Shown here piece by piece: positions 1-9,160 of a stretch of 64,000 nt of DNA; positions within the stretch are counted from its first letter, which is position 1; the number at the start of each line of letters is the position of its first letter. The DNA is from Pseudomonas marginalis (lineage in GTDB: Bacteria; Pseudomonadota; Gammaproteobacteria; Pseudomonadales; Pseudomonadaceae). The notes below the pieces were generated by a model. The model was not told the origin of the DNA, did not search any database, and saw only the letters and a list, made by a program, of their open reading frames with translations. The stretch is taken from assembly GCF_008692035.1 (NCBI RefSeq), contig NZ_VTFG01000001.1:2170001-2234000 (forward strand), read 5' to 3'. The position numbers and the translations under genes were made by a program.

Positions 1-109
1 GCTGTTGCAACTCGTACTGCACCTCCAGCAAAGCCTCGCGCAGGGCGGGCACTTCGGCCTCAAAGGTGTCTTTGTCGATGGCGTGACCGATTTCGGCAGA
101 TTCGAACAT
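1..109 (-). CDS. pap: Polyphosphate:AMP phosphotransferase, N-terminal fragment
   Basis: Only the first 36 codons lie in the window; the gene continues beyond base 1. Read from the ATG at 109-107, the peptide starts MFESAEIGHAIDKDTF, which I recognise as the N-terminus of the two-domain PPK2-type polyphosphate:AMP phosphotransferase of Pseudomonas. That enzyme makes ADP from AMP with polyphosphate as phosphate donor, in the cytoplasm. A GGAG ribosome-binding site lies just upstream of the ATG. The gene is divergent from mnmC. The catalytic P-loop domains are outside the window, so the call rests on the N-terminal match alone. Confidence 0.75.
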   Translation of the reverse strand, partial: MFESAEIGHAIDKDTFEAEVPALREALLEVQYELQQ

Positions 110-250
110 GGGCGGCTCCGTTCCAGAAGTGAGCAAGACTAGCGGATTGGGCAACAACGCGCGGGAGGAAATTCCACCTGGGCTTGCCGTGGGTCAATTC
201 AAAGCCTGTTGATCGGCTAGAATGGCCGCCTTGCCTTTACCGAGCCGCCC
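110..250. promoter_or_regulatory. Divergent promoter region pap / mnmC
   Basis: This 141-bp gap separates two divergent genes and must hold both start regions. I see no convincing sigma-70 hexamers or operator palindrome in it. Confidence 0.4.
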
Positions 251-2245
251 ATGAACCCCGTAACCCACGCCCAGCTCGACTGGGATGATCAAGGTCGCCC
301 GCACTCGCGGGTGTTCGACGACGTGTATTTCTCCGACCAATCGGGCCTGGACGAAACCCGCTATGTGTTCCTGCAACAGAACCGCTTGCAGGAGCGCTTC
401 GCCGCACTGCCGGCGGGCGGGCGGTTGGTGATTGGCGAAACCGGCTTCGGCACCGGCCTGAATTTCCTCTGCGGCTGGCAATTGTTCGAGCAACACGCCG
501 TAGCCGGTGCACGCCTGCATTTTGTCAGCGTGGAAAAGTACCCCCTGAGCCACGCCGACCTGCAACGCGCCCTCGCCCTCTGGCCGGAGCTGGCGCCGTT
601 CGCCGAGCAATTGCTGGCGCACTACATCGCCATCCACCAAGGCTTCCAGCGCCTGGTGCTGGACAACGGCCGCGTCACCCTCACGCTGCTGATCGGCGAT
701 GCCCTGGAACAGTTACCGCAACTGGATGCGCAGATCGACGCGTGGTTTCTCGACGGCTTCGCCCCGGCGAAAAACCCCGAGATGTGGAGCGCCGAACTGT
801 TTGCCGAGCTGGCACGCCTGGCGGCCCCGGGCTCGACCATCAGCACCTTCACCAGCACCGGCTGGGTGCGCCGGCTGATCAACGCCGCCGGTTTCAAGAT
901 GAAGCGTACGCCGGGCATCGGCCACAAGTGGGAAATCCTGCGCGGGGAGTTTCTCGGCTGGCCGGACGAGACCCCGGCACCGGCCGCCGCCAAGCCCTGG
1001 TTCGCCCGCCCCTCCATGCCCAATGGCGAGCGCCGTGCCCTGGTGATCGGCGGCGGCCTGGCCGGCTGCGCCAGCGCGGCCAGCCTGGCGGCGCGGGGTT
1101 GGCAGGTCAGCCTGTTGGAGCGCCATGGCGGTCTCGCCCAGGAGGCCTCCGGCAATCCGCAAGGGGTGCTTTATCTCAAGCTGTCGGCACACGGCACGGC
1201 GTTGTCGCAGATGATCGTCAGCGGGTTCGGGTACACCCGGCGCCTGCTGGAGCACCTGCAACGCGGCGTGGAGTGGGACGGCTGCGGCGTGCTGCAACTG
1301 GCCTTCAATGCCAAGGAGGCCGAACGCCAGGCGCAACTGGCCCAGGCATTCGCCCCGCAGCTGCTGCATCTGCTGGATAAGGCTCAAGCCCAGGCTCGCG
1401 CCGGGGTGGGCCTGGAACAGGGCGGGCTGTTTTTCCCCGAAGGCGGCTGGGTGCATCCCCCCGCGCTGTGCCAATGGCAGGCGCGCCAGCCAGGTATCGA
1501 GGTGCTGGCCCATCATGAGGTGCTGGACCTGCGCAAGGTCGACGGCCACTGGCAGGCCTGGGACGGTGATCGGCTGCTGGCCAGCGCCCCCGTGGTGGTG
1601 CTGGCCGGGGCGGCTGAGGTCAAACGGTTTGCCGCCAGCGCCGAGTTGCCCCTCAAGCGGATTCGCGGGCAGATCACCCGTCTGCCCCAGACCGCCGCCA
1701 GCCAGGCCCTGGCCACGGTGGTGTGTGCCGAGGGCTACGTGGCGCCGGCTCGCCTGGGCGAACACACCCTGGGGGCCAGCTTTGATTTCAACAACGATGA
1801 CCTCACCCCTACCGCCGCCGAGCACGCCGGTAACCTTGAGCTGCTGCAAGAGATTTCCCCGGACCTGGCCCAGCGCCTGCACGCCGCCGACCTTGCCGCA
1901 GAGACCCTGGAAGGCCGCGCCGCCTTCCGCTGCACCAGCCCGGACTACTTGCCGATTGTCGGGCCCCTGGCCGACAGCCTGGCGTTCGCCCAGGCCTACG
2001 ACGCGCTGCGCAAAGACGCCCGCTACACACCGCAGGCTGCCTGCCCGTGGCTGGACGGCCTGTACATCAACAGCGGCCACGGCTCCCGGGGCCTGATCAC
2101 CGCGCCGCTGTCCGGCGAGTTGCTGGCGGCATGGCTGGACAACGAACCGCTGCCCCTGCCCCGCAGCGTGGCCGAGGCCTGTCACCCGAATCGCTTTGCA
2201 GTGCGCGGGTTGATTCGCAGCAACGCTGCAAAAACGACCCCGTAG
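251..2245 (+). CDS. mnmC: Bifunctional tRNA mnm5s2U methyltransferase / FAD-dependent oxidoreductase MnmC
   Basis: The 664-residue product has the normal MnmC length. The N-terminal half is a SAM-dependent methyltransferase with motif GETGFGTGLNFL near residue 60 and the DGFAPAKNPEMW motif near residue 170. The C-terminal half, from about residue 264, is a DAO-type FAD domain starting VIGGGLAGCASA. The enzyme removes the carboxymethyl group of cmnm5(s2)U34 with FAD and then methylates nm5(s2)U34, finishing wobble uridine modification in tRNAs for Lys, Glu and Gln. It acts in the cytoplasm downstream of MnmEG. The gene is convergent with the NEL effector-like gene, and the stops are only 8 bp apart. 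Confidence 0.95.
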   Translation: MNPVTHAQLDWDDQGRPHSRVFDDVYFSDQSGLDETRYVFLQQNRLQERFAALPAGGRLVIGETGFGTGLNFLCGWQLFEQHAVAGARLHFVSVEKYPLSHADLQRALALWPELAPFAEQLLAHYIAIHQGFQRLVLDNGRVTLTLLIGDALEQLPQLDAQIDAWFLDGFAPAKNPEMWSAELFAELARLAAPGSTISTFTSTGWVRRLINAAGFKMKRTPGIGHKWEILRGEFLGWPDETPAPAAAKPWFARPSMPNGERRALVIGGGLAGCASAASLAARGWQVSLLERHGGLAQEASGNPQGVLYLKLSAHGTALSQMIVSGFGYTRRLLEHLQRGVEWDGCGVLQLAFNAKEAERQAQLAQAFAPQLLHLLDKAQAQARAGVGLEQGGLFFPEGGWVHPPALCQWQARQPGIEVLAHHEVLDLRKVDGHWQAWDGDRLLASAPVVVLAGAAEVKRFAASAELPLKRIRGQITRLPQTAASQALATVVCAEGYVAPARLGEHTLGASFDFNNDDLTPTAAEHAGNLELLQEISPDLAQRLHAADLAAETLEGRAAFRCTSPDYLPIVGPLADSLAFAQAYDALRKDARYTPQAACPWLDGLYINSGHGSRGLITAPLSGELLAAWLDNEPLPLPRSVAEACHPNRFAVRGLIRSNAAKTTP

Positions 2246-2253
2246 GCCGCGCT

Positions 2254-5200
2254 TCAACCTGCCGGTGGCAATTGGCAGGTGCCCAGCTCATCGAGCCTCA
2301 ACGCCTCCTGGGTCAGGCGTTTGAGCTCGACGAGTTCGGCGCTTTCCCGCGCGCTCTGGATCGCGCCCATCTGGGTGTGATAGTCAGCGTCACCCAAGGT
2401 TTCCCTTTGCGCCCACACCGCTTCCATGCGATCGCCAAAAGGCTGGGTCAGGGTGTCGAACGAACCGCCATGGGTGCGCCTCAGGTAACTGCTCCAGAAT
2501 GGCAGCTTCACCATATAGTTCAGCAGTTGCGGGGAAAGCTCGGCCTCCTTCAACTGCGCTTCGGCAACCTCCAGCATGTGCTCGGTCACCCCGGCCAGGC
2601 TGGCAAAGCGCATATGCCGGGGCTGCCCGGGCAAATGAAAGCGCTCCACCAGCCCGGTGCGATAAGCCAGGCTGACCTCCAGCGGGTCGAGCATCGGATG
2701 CTCGGCGCTGTGTCGGCTGGCCATGGACTCCAGGCGGTCGAGACGAAACAAGCCCCTGGCCAACCTGAGCAGCGGCTTGGCCGTGACCCTGCCGCCCTCC
2801 ACCCGCTGCGAGGCCTCGTGGATTTCAACCAGCACCTCCAGGTCGCTGAAGCTCACGGCAGCGGCGTCATCACAGTTCAACGGCGTGGCCGCGCGCTCGA
2901 AAATCTCGGCCCGCAGTCGGGTATCGGCAGCGGCCGCCTCCAACACGCGCCAGATGCGGCGGTTCATGTCCTCGCGCACGTGGCTGGTGTCGGCGGCGCC
3001 CCCCAGGCCGGCCAGCAATTTGAACAGGCCGTCGGAGCCGGGCTCATCCTTGAGCCCCTGCCAGGTCTCGGCCTTTTCGGCGAAGTGTGTCGCGTATTCA
3101 TCGCCCAGCCACAGCTCCCGGGCGGTCTGCTCGTTGAGTCGCGCAATGTCATCCTCAACGAAGCCCATGCCCACGCCGATGGTGTCCCGGTAACGGTTCA
3201 AGGCCTGACGAGTGCTGGCGTCCAGAGGGTTATGCCGCACGTTGATGACTTCGGTGTGCTCACGCGGCGCATTGAACAACCATGCCGGCAAACTGGCGAT
3301 GTCATTGTCCCGCAGGTCGAGTTGCTCCAGGTACGGAACGCGGGTAAAGCCGGTGGGCAGACTGGTCAGCCGGCAGTTGCGCAGCATCAGGTTGCGCAAT
3401 TCGAACATCTTGTTGACGACGGGCGGGTCCACCAGGGGATTGTTGCTCAGGTCGAGCACGACCAGGCTCTTCAGGTCCGCGAGTTTGGTGCGGGTGTACT
3501 CGGTCAGTTGCAGGTGGTTATCGGCCATGTACAGCTGCCTGAGCCACGGCATGTGCTGGAGCACTTCCGGCAGCCGCGTCAGCCGATTGCCGTTCAACGC
3601 CAGGCTGCGCAGCCCCTTGAAGTGCTTGAGGAAATACGCAACGTCATCGTTGAGCCCCATGCGTTTCAATGACAATTGCCGGACATGCTCGAACTGCACG
3701 TGCGCCGGCAAGGTCGGCAACGCCCCGATGGCCATGCCGTCCAGGGACAGGCTCGGCACTTTCTGATGGTGTTCATCCGGCGCCAGCGACGCATATTGCC
3801 AACAACGCTCGATGGCCCGAGCGGCCTGGTGTCGCGCCAGGCGGTAGTCTTGCAGCGCAATGTCCGAGTAGGGCTGCGCCGGTTTGTCCTTGGCCCACAG
3901 CCTCAACGCCCGCTGCAGTGCCTCATAGTGCTGCTCAAGGGTGCGCACGGCTTTGGCCCGGGACAGGTGATCGGTGCCCAAGTCCTGCAGGAAGGTCGAC
4001 AGGCGCCGGTCATCGAATAACGGGAAGAGTTTGCGAGCCTTGCGCATCAAGCCCGCAGGCTGTGGAGGCGGCGCAGGCGGCGAGCCTTGCACGCACGACA
4101 GGGCCGGCTCCTCGGGTACCGCGCGCTCGGGCCATAAGTAACGGCCGATGCGATTGCGTTCATCCTGCGCCTTGCCAATCAATGCATGCCGCAGCTGGCT
4201 GGCCCTGCCGCTCGCGGTCAGGCGCAGCGCGTCGCGTTGGGCGGCAGGCAAACTGTTGAGCAACGCCTCGTAGAAACCTTCCGACCCGCCGGCCAACGCG
4301 CCCAAGGCCTTACCTTGCCCATCGTGGGCGCGAAAGCCCTTGGCCGACTGCACCACGATGCGCCTCATATCAGCGTCTGCGTGGCCCACCTGGCCCAGGA
4401 CAGTGCCCTGTACGCTTTCGCGGCGTACCTGCAAGAACAGATCCCCGGGCCAGCCTGGAACCCGTTGCAGCAACCCGGTGGCCACGCGCCGTGTCGCATC
4501 GGTGGCCAGCTCCGGCAAGTACAGGCCGGCCAGGGCGGCGTCTTCCTCCAGCGCTTCCAGGGCTTCCCGGGCCCATTGGCTGACCCGCAGCGGCACACGC
4601 CCGGTATGACGCAAGTGCCAGCGCTCCGCCGTGGAGGCCTGGGTCATGACCTCCCAGGCCACCCGGATCGGCAATTGCGGCAAGCGCTGCTTGAGCTGGC
4701 CGTGATCGGTCTGATCGATGAAATCGGCATCCATGCGCAGCCGCTCATAGACCGCCTGATGCATGGTCTTGAGCGAGGCGGTGAGACGCCGCGCCAGGGC
4801 CGCTTGCGCTTCGTCGGCGTGGAAGGTGCCCCCGAGCAATTGCGCGGTTTCCTCGGGGTCGAGGGCGGCCAGCAAGGTGGGCAGGATCTGTCCGTTCCGC
4901 AGTTGTTGCGTGGTGAGGTGGATGCTCAAGTCCTCGTAATCGAACGGCGCGGTATCTGGATGGCGCTCAAGCAGGTAGCCCTCGTCGTCGAGCAGTTCGA
5001 AAAAACGCCCACGGGGCCACCCGTCCATCAGCGGCAGGGCCAGCATCTGTACACGGGTGGTGGCCGCATTAAGCGGGGCTTGATGCTCCATTTGCCAGAT
5101 CAGGTCGCGAACCCCCTGGTTCAGCTTGAACCGCAGCGCACAATCGCGCAGCCGCTCCGGCAGCGGCAGGTTCTGCCTGGCCAGTTGCTGCAAACGCGGC

Positions 5201-7074
5201 AAGGTCGAGCCGGTGATAGCGGCGATATCCTTCAGGTGTCCGGCCGGGAAAACGCTGAGACTGGGGTCCAGCCGCCCCAGGATATAGTCAGGGCTGCGCC
5301 ATTCATCCGCCTGCTCGAACGAGAACTGCCAGCCGCCCTGGTAGTTGTGGGTCAAGGGCGGCCGATAGGCCGAATCCCGCTGCGGATGCCGGGCTCGCCA
5401 GCGCCCGGTGCGGGCGTCAAAGACAATCGAATACAGCGCCCCGTCGACATTCACATAGGACTGGCCATTGAGCTGGTAGACCCCACGGGGGCTGGCCACT
5501 GTGCCTTCGAGCGAGACGGTGTGGCGATACGGCTCGGTACGACTGCGCCATAAGCGCGTGGACTTGTCGGGCAGCCGCACGGCTTCGAGGCTGTCGTAGA
5601 ACCCCGCCGCCGACGGTGTGGTTCGCCACAGCCGGCCCACGACTTTTGTACCCGCGGCGAACAACGCCATGGCAGCGAGGTTTTCCGCGATGTTCGTCAG
5701 GTGCCTGAGGGCGCCGAGCTTGTCATGGTGCAGCCAGTCATCCACCCCCTCGAACACCTCGCCAAGCAACTGCCCAACGGCCACGCCGGTCATCAGTTGG
5801 CCCACCACCGGTACCACGAACCCGGCGACGTTGAGCACCGTCAAGCCGACATCCAGGTAATCCTGGATACGCTTGCGACGCGCGTCGTCATCGGCCTGGG
5901 CATTGGGAACCGCCAATACCTGCGCATCCAGCTGGATCTTGCCAACGCAGGTATTGAAAAAGAATGTCGACAACTTGCCTGTGACCGGGAGCGGCGTCAC
6001 CCGCACGACGATTGCCTCCTGGTCAAAACGCTCGAAAAAACCGAAACGCTCGGACTCGTCCAGGTAACCCTTGAAGAAATCACGATAGGTACTGACGTGA
6101 AGCTTGAGGGTGAGGTAGAGCTTGAAATGCTCCAGTGATTCATAGCGGTACCACGGCCGCACGGGCTCGTTGGGCATATACACCACGATCGGGCCGCTGG
6201 AGAACCCTTCGGCCGATGCACTGGAAAACACCAATACCCCCCACAGGCAGGCGCCGTCGATGTTCAGGCCTTGCCAGGTCAGCGGCTGCTGGTTGAACCA
6301 CAATTGCCGGATGTCCCTGGCGGGCATATCCGCCTTGACCAGACCCAGCAGCAACGCGCGGGTCGGTGCATCGATATCGCCCTTGGCATGGGCCAGATGC
6401 AGGTCGATCTGCATGTCCACGCAGCGGGATTGGCCGACCTGCGCCACCGAAGGATTGAAGTCCTGGTCGGGTGCCACCAGGTTGAACACTTCGCGCACAT
6501 GGGTCTGATAGGCCTCTCCCAGGTTCAGCTCGCGGCAGTAGCCGATAAAGGCCTGGGCGCTGAGGGTTTGCGCAACTTGGCGCATGGGGCCGATGCGCAC
6601 CACGGCAGTGGTCGGCGAGCCGCCTGGCTCGGCAGCCGCCTGGGAGAAATTCTGCATGGCCGCTTGCAGCAGGCTGTGCTTCTCCAGATTGACGGTCTCA
6701 ATCATCTGGCCGCCCAGGTCCTGGCTGACACCGCTGAACGAGCGCCGGGGGATTTCCAGGGTGTCGTTTTCGATGTCCAGGCCCCCATGCCCCTTGTCGT
6801 CCAGGAATGCCCTGAGCCGTCCGGCACAGAATTTATCCAGCGGTTGCAGACGGTTCAGCAATCGGTGCAGGGTTTCACGGGGGCGCTCGCTGTCGGCATA
6901 CGCCTGCTCGATGGCCTGCAGTACATGGGAGTCGGCCTTGACCAACCAGGCCGGCAGCGTGTCGTGCAAGACCTGCGCTTTATCCAGGTCGCCGGTGATA
7001 TTCAGCAGGGCCGCCATCAATTGGTCGTGGGGCACCGGCTCGAGCGCCTGGGTCAAATCAGTGGTTTGCGTCAT
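2254..7074 (-). CDS. DUF6543 / leucine-rich repeat / NEL-type E3 ubiquitin ligase-like protein
   Basis: The product has 1606 residues. I chose the ATG at 7074 because AAAGGAAC precedes it; an in-frame ATG lies 24 codons upstream. The long N-terminal part resembles the DUF6543 (dermonecrotic-toxin-like) region and holds a hydrophobic stretch near residues 405-475. Six leucine-rich repeats follow at about 1120-1280 (for example LRSLALNGNRLTRLP and LEQLDLRDNDIASLP). The last 300 residues match the NEL fold of IpaH, SspH and SlrP. They include the active-site type motif NCDD, with Cys1401 encoded at 2874-2872, and downstream helices such as LFRLDRLESMA. NEL proteins are ubiquitin ligases injected into eukaryotic cells. 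No secretion or chaperone gene is nearby and no signal peptide is visible, so the delivery route and target are unknown. Confidence 0.85.
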   Translation of the reverse strand: MTQTTDLTQALEPVPHDQLMAALLNITGDLDKAQVLHDTLPAWLVKADSHVLQAIEQAYADSERPRETLHRLLNRLQPLDKFCAGRLRAFLDDKGHGGLDIENDTLEIPRRSFSGVSQDLGGQMIETVNLEKHSLLQAAMQNFSQAAAEPGGSPTTAVVRIGPMRQVAQTLSAQAFIGYCRELNLGEAYQTHVREVFNLVAPDQDFNPSVAQVGQSRCVDMQIDLHLAHAKGDIDAPTRALLLGLVKADMPARDIRQLWFNQQPLTWQGLNIDGACLWGVLVFSSASAEGFSSGPIVVYMPNEPVRPWYRYESLEHFKLYLTLKLHVSTYRDFFKGYLDESERFGFFERFDQEAIVVRVTPLPVTGKLSTFFFNTCVGKIQLDAQVLAVPNAQADDDARRKRIQDYLDVGLTVLNVAGFVVPVVGQLMTGVAVGQLLGEVFEGVDDWLHHDKLGALRHLTNIAENLAAMALFAAGTKVVGRLWRTTPSAAGFYDSLEAVRLPDKSTRLWRSRTEPYRHTVSLEGTVASPRGVYQLNGQSYVNVDGALYSIVFDARTGRWRARHPQRDSAYRPPLTHNYQGGWQFSFEQADEWRSPDYILGRLDPSLSVFPAGHLKDIAAITGSTLPRLQQLARQNLPLPERLRDCALRFKLNQGVRDLIWQMEHQAPLNAATTRVQMLALPLMDGWPRGRFFELLDDEGYLLERHPDTAPFDYEDLSIHLTTQQLRNGQILPTLLAALDPEETAQLLGGTFHADEAQAALARRLTASLKTMHQAVYERLRMDADFIDQTDHGQLKQRLPQLPIRVAWEVMTQASTAERWHLRHTGRVPLRVSQWAREALEALEEDAALAGLYLPELATDATRRVATGLLQRVPGWPGDLFLQVRRESVQGTVLGQVGHADADMRRIVVQSAKGFRAHDGQGKALGALAGGSEGFYEALLNSLPAAQRDALRLTASGRASQLRHALIGKAQDERNRIGRYLWPERAVPEEPALSCVQGSPPAPPPQPAGLMRKARKLFPLFDDRRLSTFLQDLGTDHLSRAKAVRTLEQHYEALQRALRLWAKDKPAQPYSDIALQDYRLARHQAARAIERCWQYASLAPDEHHQKVPSLSLDGMAIGALPTLPAHVQFEHVRQLSLKRMGLNDDVAYFLKHFKGLRSLALNGNRLTRLPEVLQHMPWLRQLYMADNHLQLTEYTRTKLADLKSLVVLDLSNNPLVDPPVVNKMFELRNLMLRNCRLTSLPTGFTRVPYLEQLDLRDNDIASLPAWLFNAPREHTEVINVRHNPLDASTRQALNRYRDTIGVGMGFVEDDIARLNEQTARELWLGDEYATHFAEKAETWQGLKDEPGSDGLFKLLAGLGGAADTSHVREDMNRRIWRVLEAAAADTRLRAEIFERAATPLNCDDAAAVSFSDLEVLVEIHEASQRVEGGRVTAKPLLRLARGLFRLDRLESMASRHSAEHPMLDPLEVSLAYRTGLVERFHLPGQPRHMRFASLAGVTEHMLEVAEAQLKEAELSPQLLNYMVKLPFWSSYLRRTHGGSFDTLTQPFGDRMEAVWAQRETLGDADYHTQMGAIQSARESAELVELKRLTQEALRLDELGTCQLPPAG

Positions 7075-7323
7075 TCGCAATGTTCCTTTATCGCGTTGAA
7101 CAATGACGCCAGACGATAAGCGCTGCGATCGCGCAAAAGGGTTCAAATAGCTGCAGGATCAGCCCTCGTAACCGTCGATTTTTTGCATCTCACCTCGACT
7201 TAAGTACCGCCCCTTTCACCCACGCCGCACAGGCTGCTGGGGTGTTCCGAATGGGGGGCGGCGGTTTGCCATATAACTTATTGATCTAAAACTCCGCGTA
7301 TAGCCTCGGGTCAGTCCCTAGGT

Positions 7324-7350
7324 ACCCGCCCTTTTGGTGCGGGTCTTTCT
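7324..7350 (+). promoter_or_regulatory. Hairpin in the leader of the NAGGN operon
   Basis: ACCCGC (7324-7329) pairs with GCGGGT (7339-7344) and is followed by CTTTCT, about 35 bases before the asnO start. It has the shape of a weak terminator or attenuator. Upstream, 7260-7310 is AT-richer and probably holds the promoter, but no clean hexamer pair was found. Confidence 0.35.
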
Positions 7351-7384
7351 ATCCCTCCCCAACGGAAAAACCGGTAAGGAACCT

Positions 7385-9157
7385 ATGTGCGGATTAGCTG
7401 GCGAGTTACGTTTCGATCACCAACCTGCGGACCTCGCAGCGGTGGAGCGAATTACCCATCATTTGGCCCCACGTGGCCCTGACGCGTGGGGCTTCCATGC
7501 CCAAGGGCCGATTGCCCTGGGTCATCGGCGCCTGAAAATCATGGACCTGTCGGACGGCTCCGCCCAACCGATGGTCGACGCCCAACTGGGCCTGTCCCTG
7601 GCGTTCAACGGCGCGATCTATAACTTTCCGGAATTGCGCCAGGAGCTTGAAGCCCTCGGCTACGCGTTCTATTCCGGCGGCGACACCGAAGTGCTGCTCA
7701 AGGGCTACCACGCCTGGGGCGAAGCGCTGCTGCCCAAGCTCAACGGCATGTTTGCCTTTGCCGTCTGGGAGCGCGATGCCCAGCGCCTGTTCATCGCCCG
7801 TGACCGTCTCGGCGTGAAGCCGTTGTACCTGTCGCGCACCGGCCAGCGCCTGCGCTTTGCCTCGGCCTTGCCGGCGCTGCTCAAGGGCGGTGATATCAAC
7901 CCGATCCTAGATCCGGTGGCGCTCAATCACTACTTGAATTTCCATGCCGTCGTGCCTGCTCCGCGCACCTTGCTGGCGGGCATTGAAAAACTGCCGCCGG
8001 CCTCCTGGATGCGCATCGATGCCGAAGGCAACACCGAGCAGAAAACCTGGTGGACCCTGCCCTACGGCCCCCATGAAGATGAAAAAAACCTGAGCCTGGA
8101 AGACTGGACCGACCGCGTGTTGGACAGCACCCGCGAAGCCGTGGCCATCCGTCAACGGGCCGCAGTGGATGTCGGCGTACTGCTTTCCGGCGGCGTCGAC
8201 TCGAGCATGCTCGTCGGCCTGCTGCGTGAAGTGGGCGTGCAGGACCTGTCGACCTTCTCCATCGGTTTTGAAGACGCCGGTGGCGAGCGTGGCGACGAGT
8301 TCCAGTATTCGGACCTGATCGCCAAGCACTACGGTACCCGTCATCACCAACTGCGCATTGCCGAACACGAGATCATCGAACAACTGCCGGCGGCGTTCCG
8401 CGCCATGAGCGAGCCGATGGTCAGCCATGACTGCATCGCCTTCTACCTGCTGTCGCGGGAAGTGGCCAAGCATTGCAAGGTGGTGCAGAGCGGCCAGGGC
8501 GCCGATGAGTTGTTCGCCGGTTACCACTGGTACCCGCAGGTCGACGGCGCGAGCGACCCGTATGCGGCTTATCGCGAGGCGTTCTTCGACCGCAGCTACG
8601 ATGATTACGCCGCCACCGTCGCACCGAAATGGCTGACCGCCAACGACGCCGCCGGCGACTTCGTGCGCGAGCATTTCGCGATGCCCGGCGCGGACGCCGC
8701 CGTGGACAAGGCCCTGCGCCTAGACAGCACGGTGATGCTGGTGGATGACCCGGTCAAACGCGTCGACAACATGACCATGGCCTGGGGCCTGGAAGCGCGC
8801 ACGCCCTTCCTCGACTACCGCCTGGTGGAACTGTCGGCCCGTGTACCGGGTAAATTCAAATTGCCCGACGGTGGCAAGCAGGTGTTGAAAGAGGCCGCGC
8901 GCCGGGTGATTCCGAGCGAAGTCATCGACCGCAAGAAAGGCTACTTCCCGGTACCGGGCCTCAAGCACTTGCAGGGCGACACCCTGAATTGGGTGCGCGA
9001 ACTGCTGCTGGACCCAAGCCAGGATCGCGGCCTGTTCAACCCGGCCATGCTCGACCGCCTGCTCACCGACCCGCAGGGTCAATTGACCCCGTTGCGCGGC
9101 TCGAAGCTGTGGCAACTGGCCGCGCTGAACCTGTGGCTCAGCGAACAAGGAATCTGA
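7385..9157 (+). CDS. asnO: N-acetylglutaminylglutamine amidotransferase (asparagine synthase-like)
   Basis: The 590-residue product starts MCGLAGELRF. The Cys2 exposed after Met removal is the glutaminase nucleophile of class II amidotransferases, which fixes the start at 7385 even though the frame opens earlier; AAGGAACCT precedes it. The asparagine-synthetase ATP-pyrophosphatase loop SGGVDSSM lies near residue 268. In the NAGGN pathway this enzyme amidates N-acetylglutaminylglutamine to give the osmoprotectant NAGGN. It is the first gene of a three-gene operon, and the next ATG starts 3 bases after its stop. The combination with the GNAT/ATP-grasp gene downstream separates it from AsnB. Confidence 0.92.
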   Translation: MCGLAGELRFDHQPADLAAVERITHHLAPRGPDAWGFHAQGPIALGHRRLKIMDLSDGSAQPMVDAQLGLSLAFNGAIYNFPELRQELEALGYAFYSGGDTEVLLKGYHAWGEALLPKLNGMFAFAVWERDAQRLFIARDRLGVKPLYLSRTGQRLRFASALPALLKGGDINPILDPVALNHYLNFHAVVPAPRTLLAGIEKLPPASWMRIDAEGNTEQKTWWTLPYGPHEDEKNLSLEDWTDRVLDSTREAVAIRQRAAVDVGVLLSGGVDSSMLVGLLREVGVQDLSTFSIGFEDAGGERGDEFQYSDLIAKHYGTRHHQLRIAEHEIIEQLPAAFRAMSEPMVSHDCIAFYLLSREVAKHCKVVQSGQGADELFAGYHWYPQVDGASDPYAAYREAFFDRSYDDYAATVAPKWLTANDAAGDFVREHFAMPGADAAVDKALRLDSTVMLVDDPVKRVDNMTMAWGLEARTPFLDYRLVELSARVPGKFKLPDGGKQVLKEAARRVIPSEVIDRKKGYFPVPGLKHLQGDTLNWVRELLLDPSQDRGLFNPAMLDRLLTDPQGQLTPLRGSKLWQLAALNLWLSEQGI

Positions 9158-9160
9158 TTG

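Noticed and set aside
2047..3672. Long plus-strand frame overlapping mnmC and the NEL gene
   Set aside because: Its translation is low-complexity and antisense to the recognised LRR-NEL protein.
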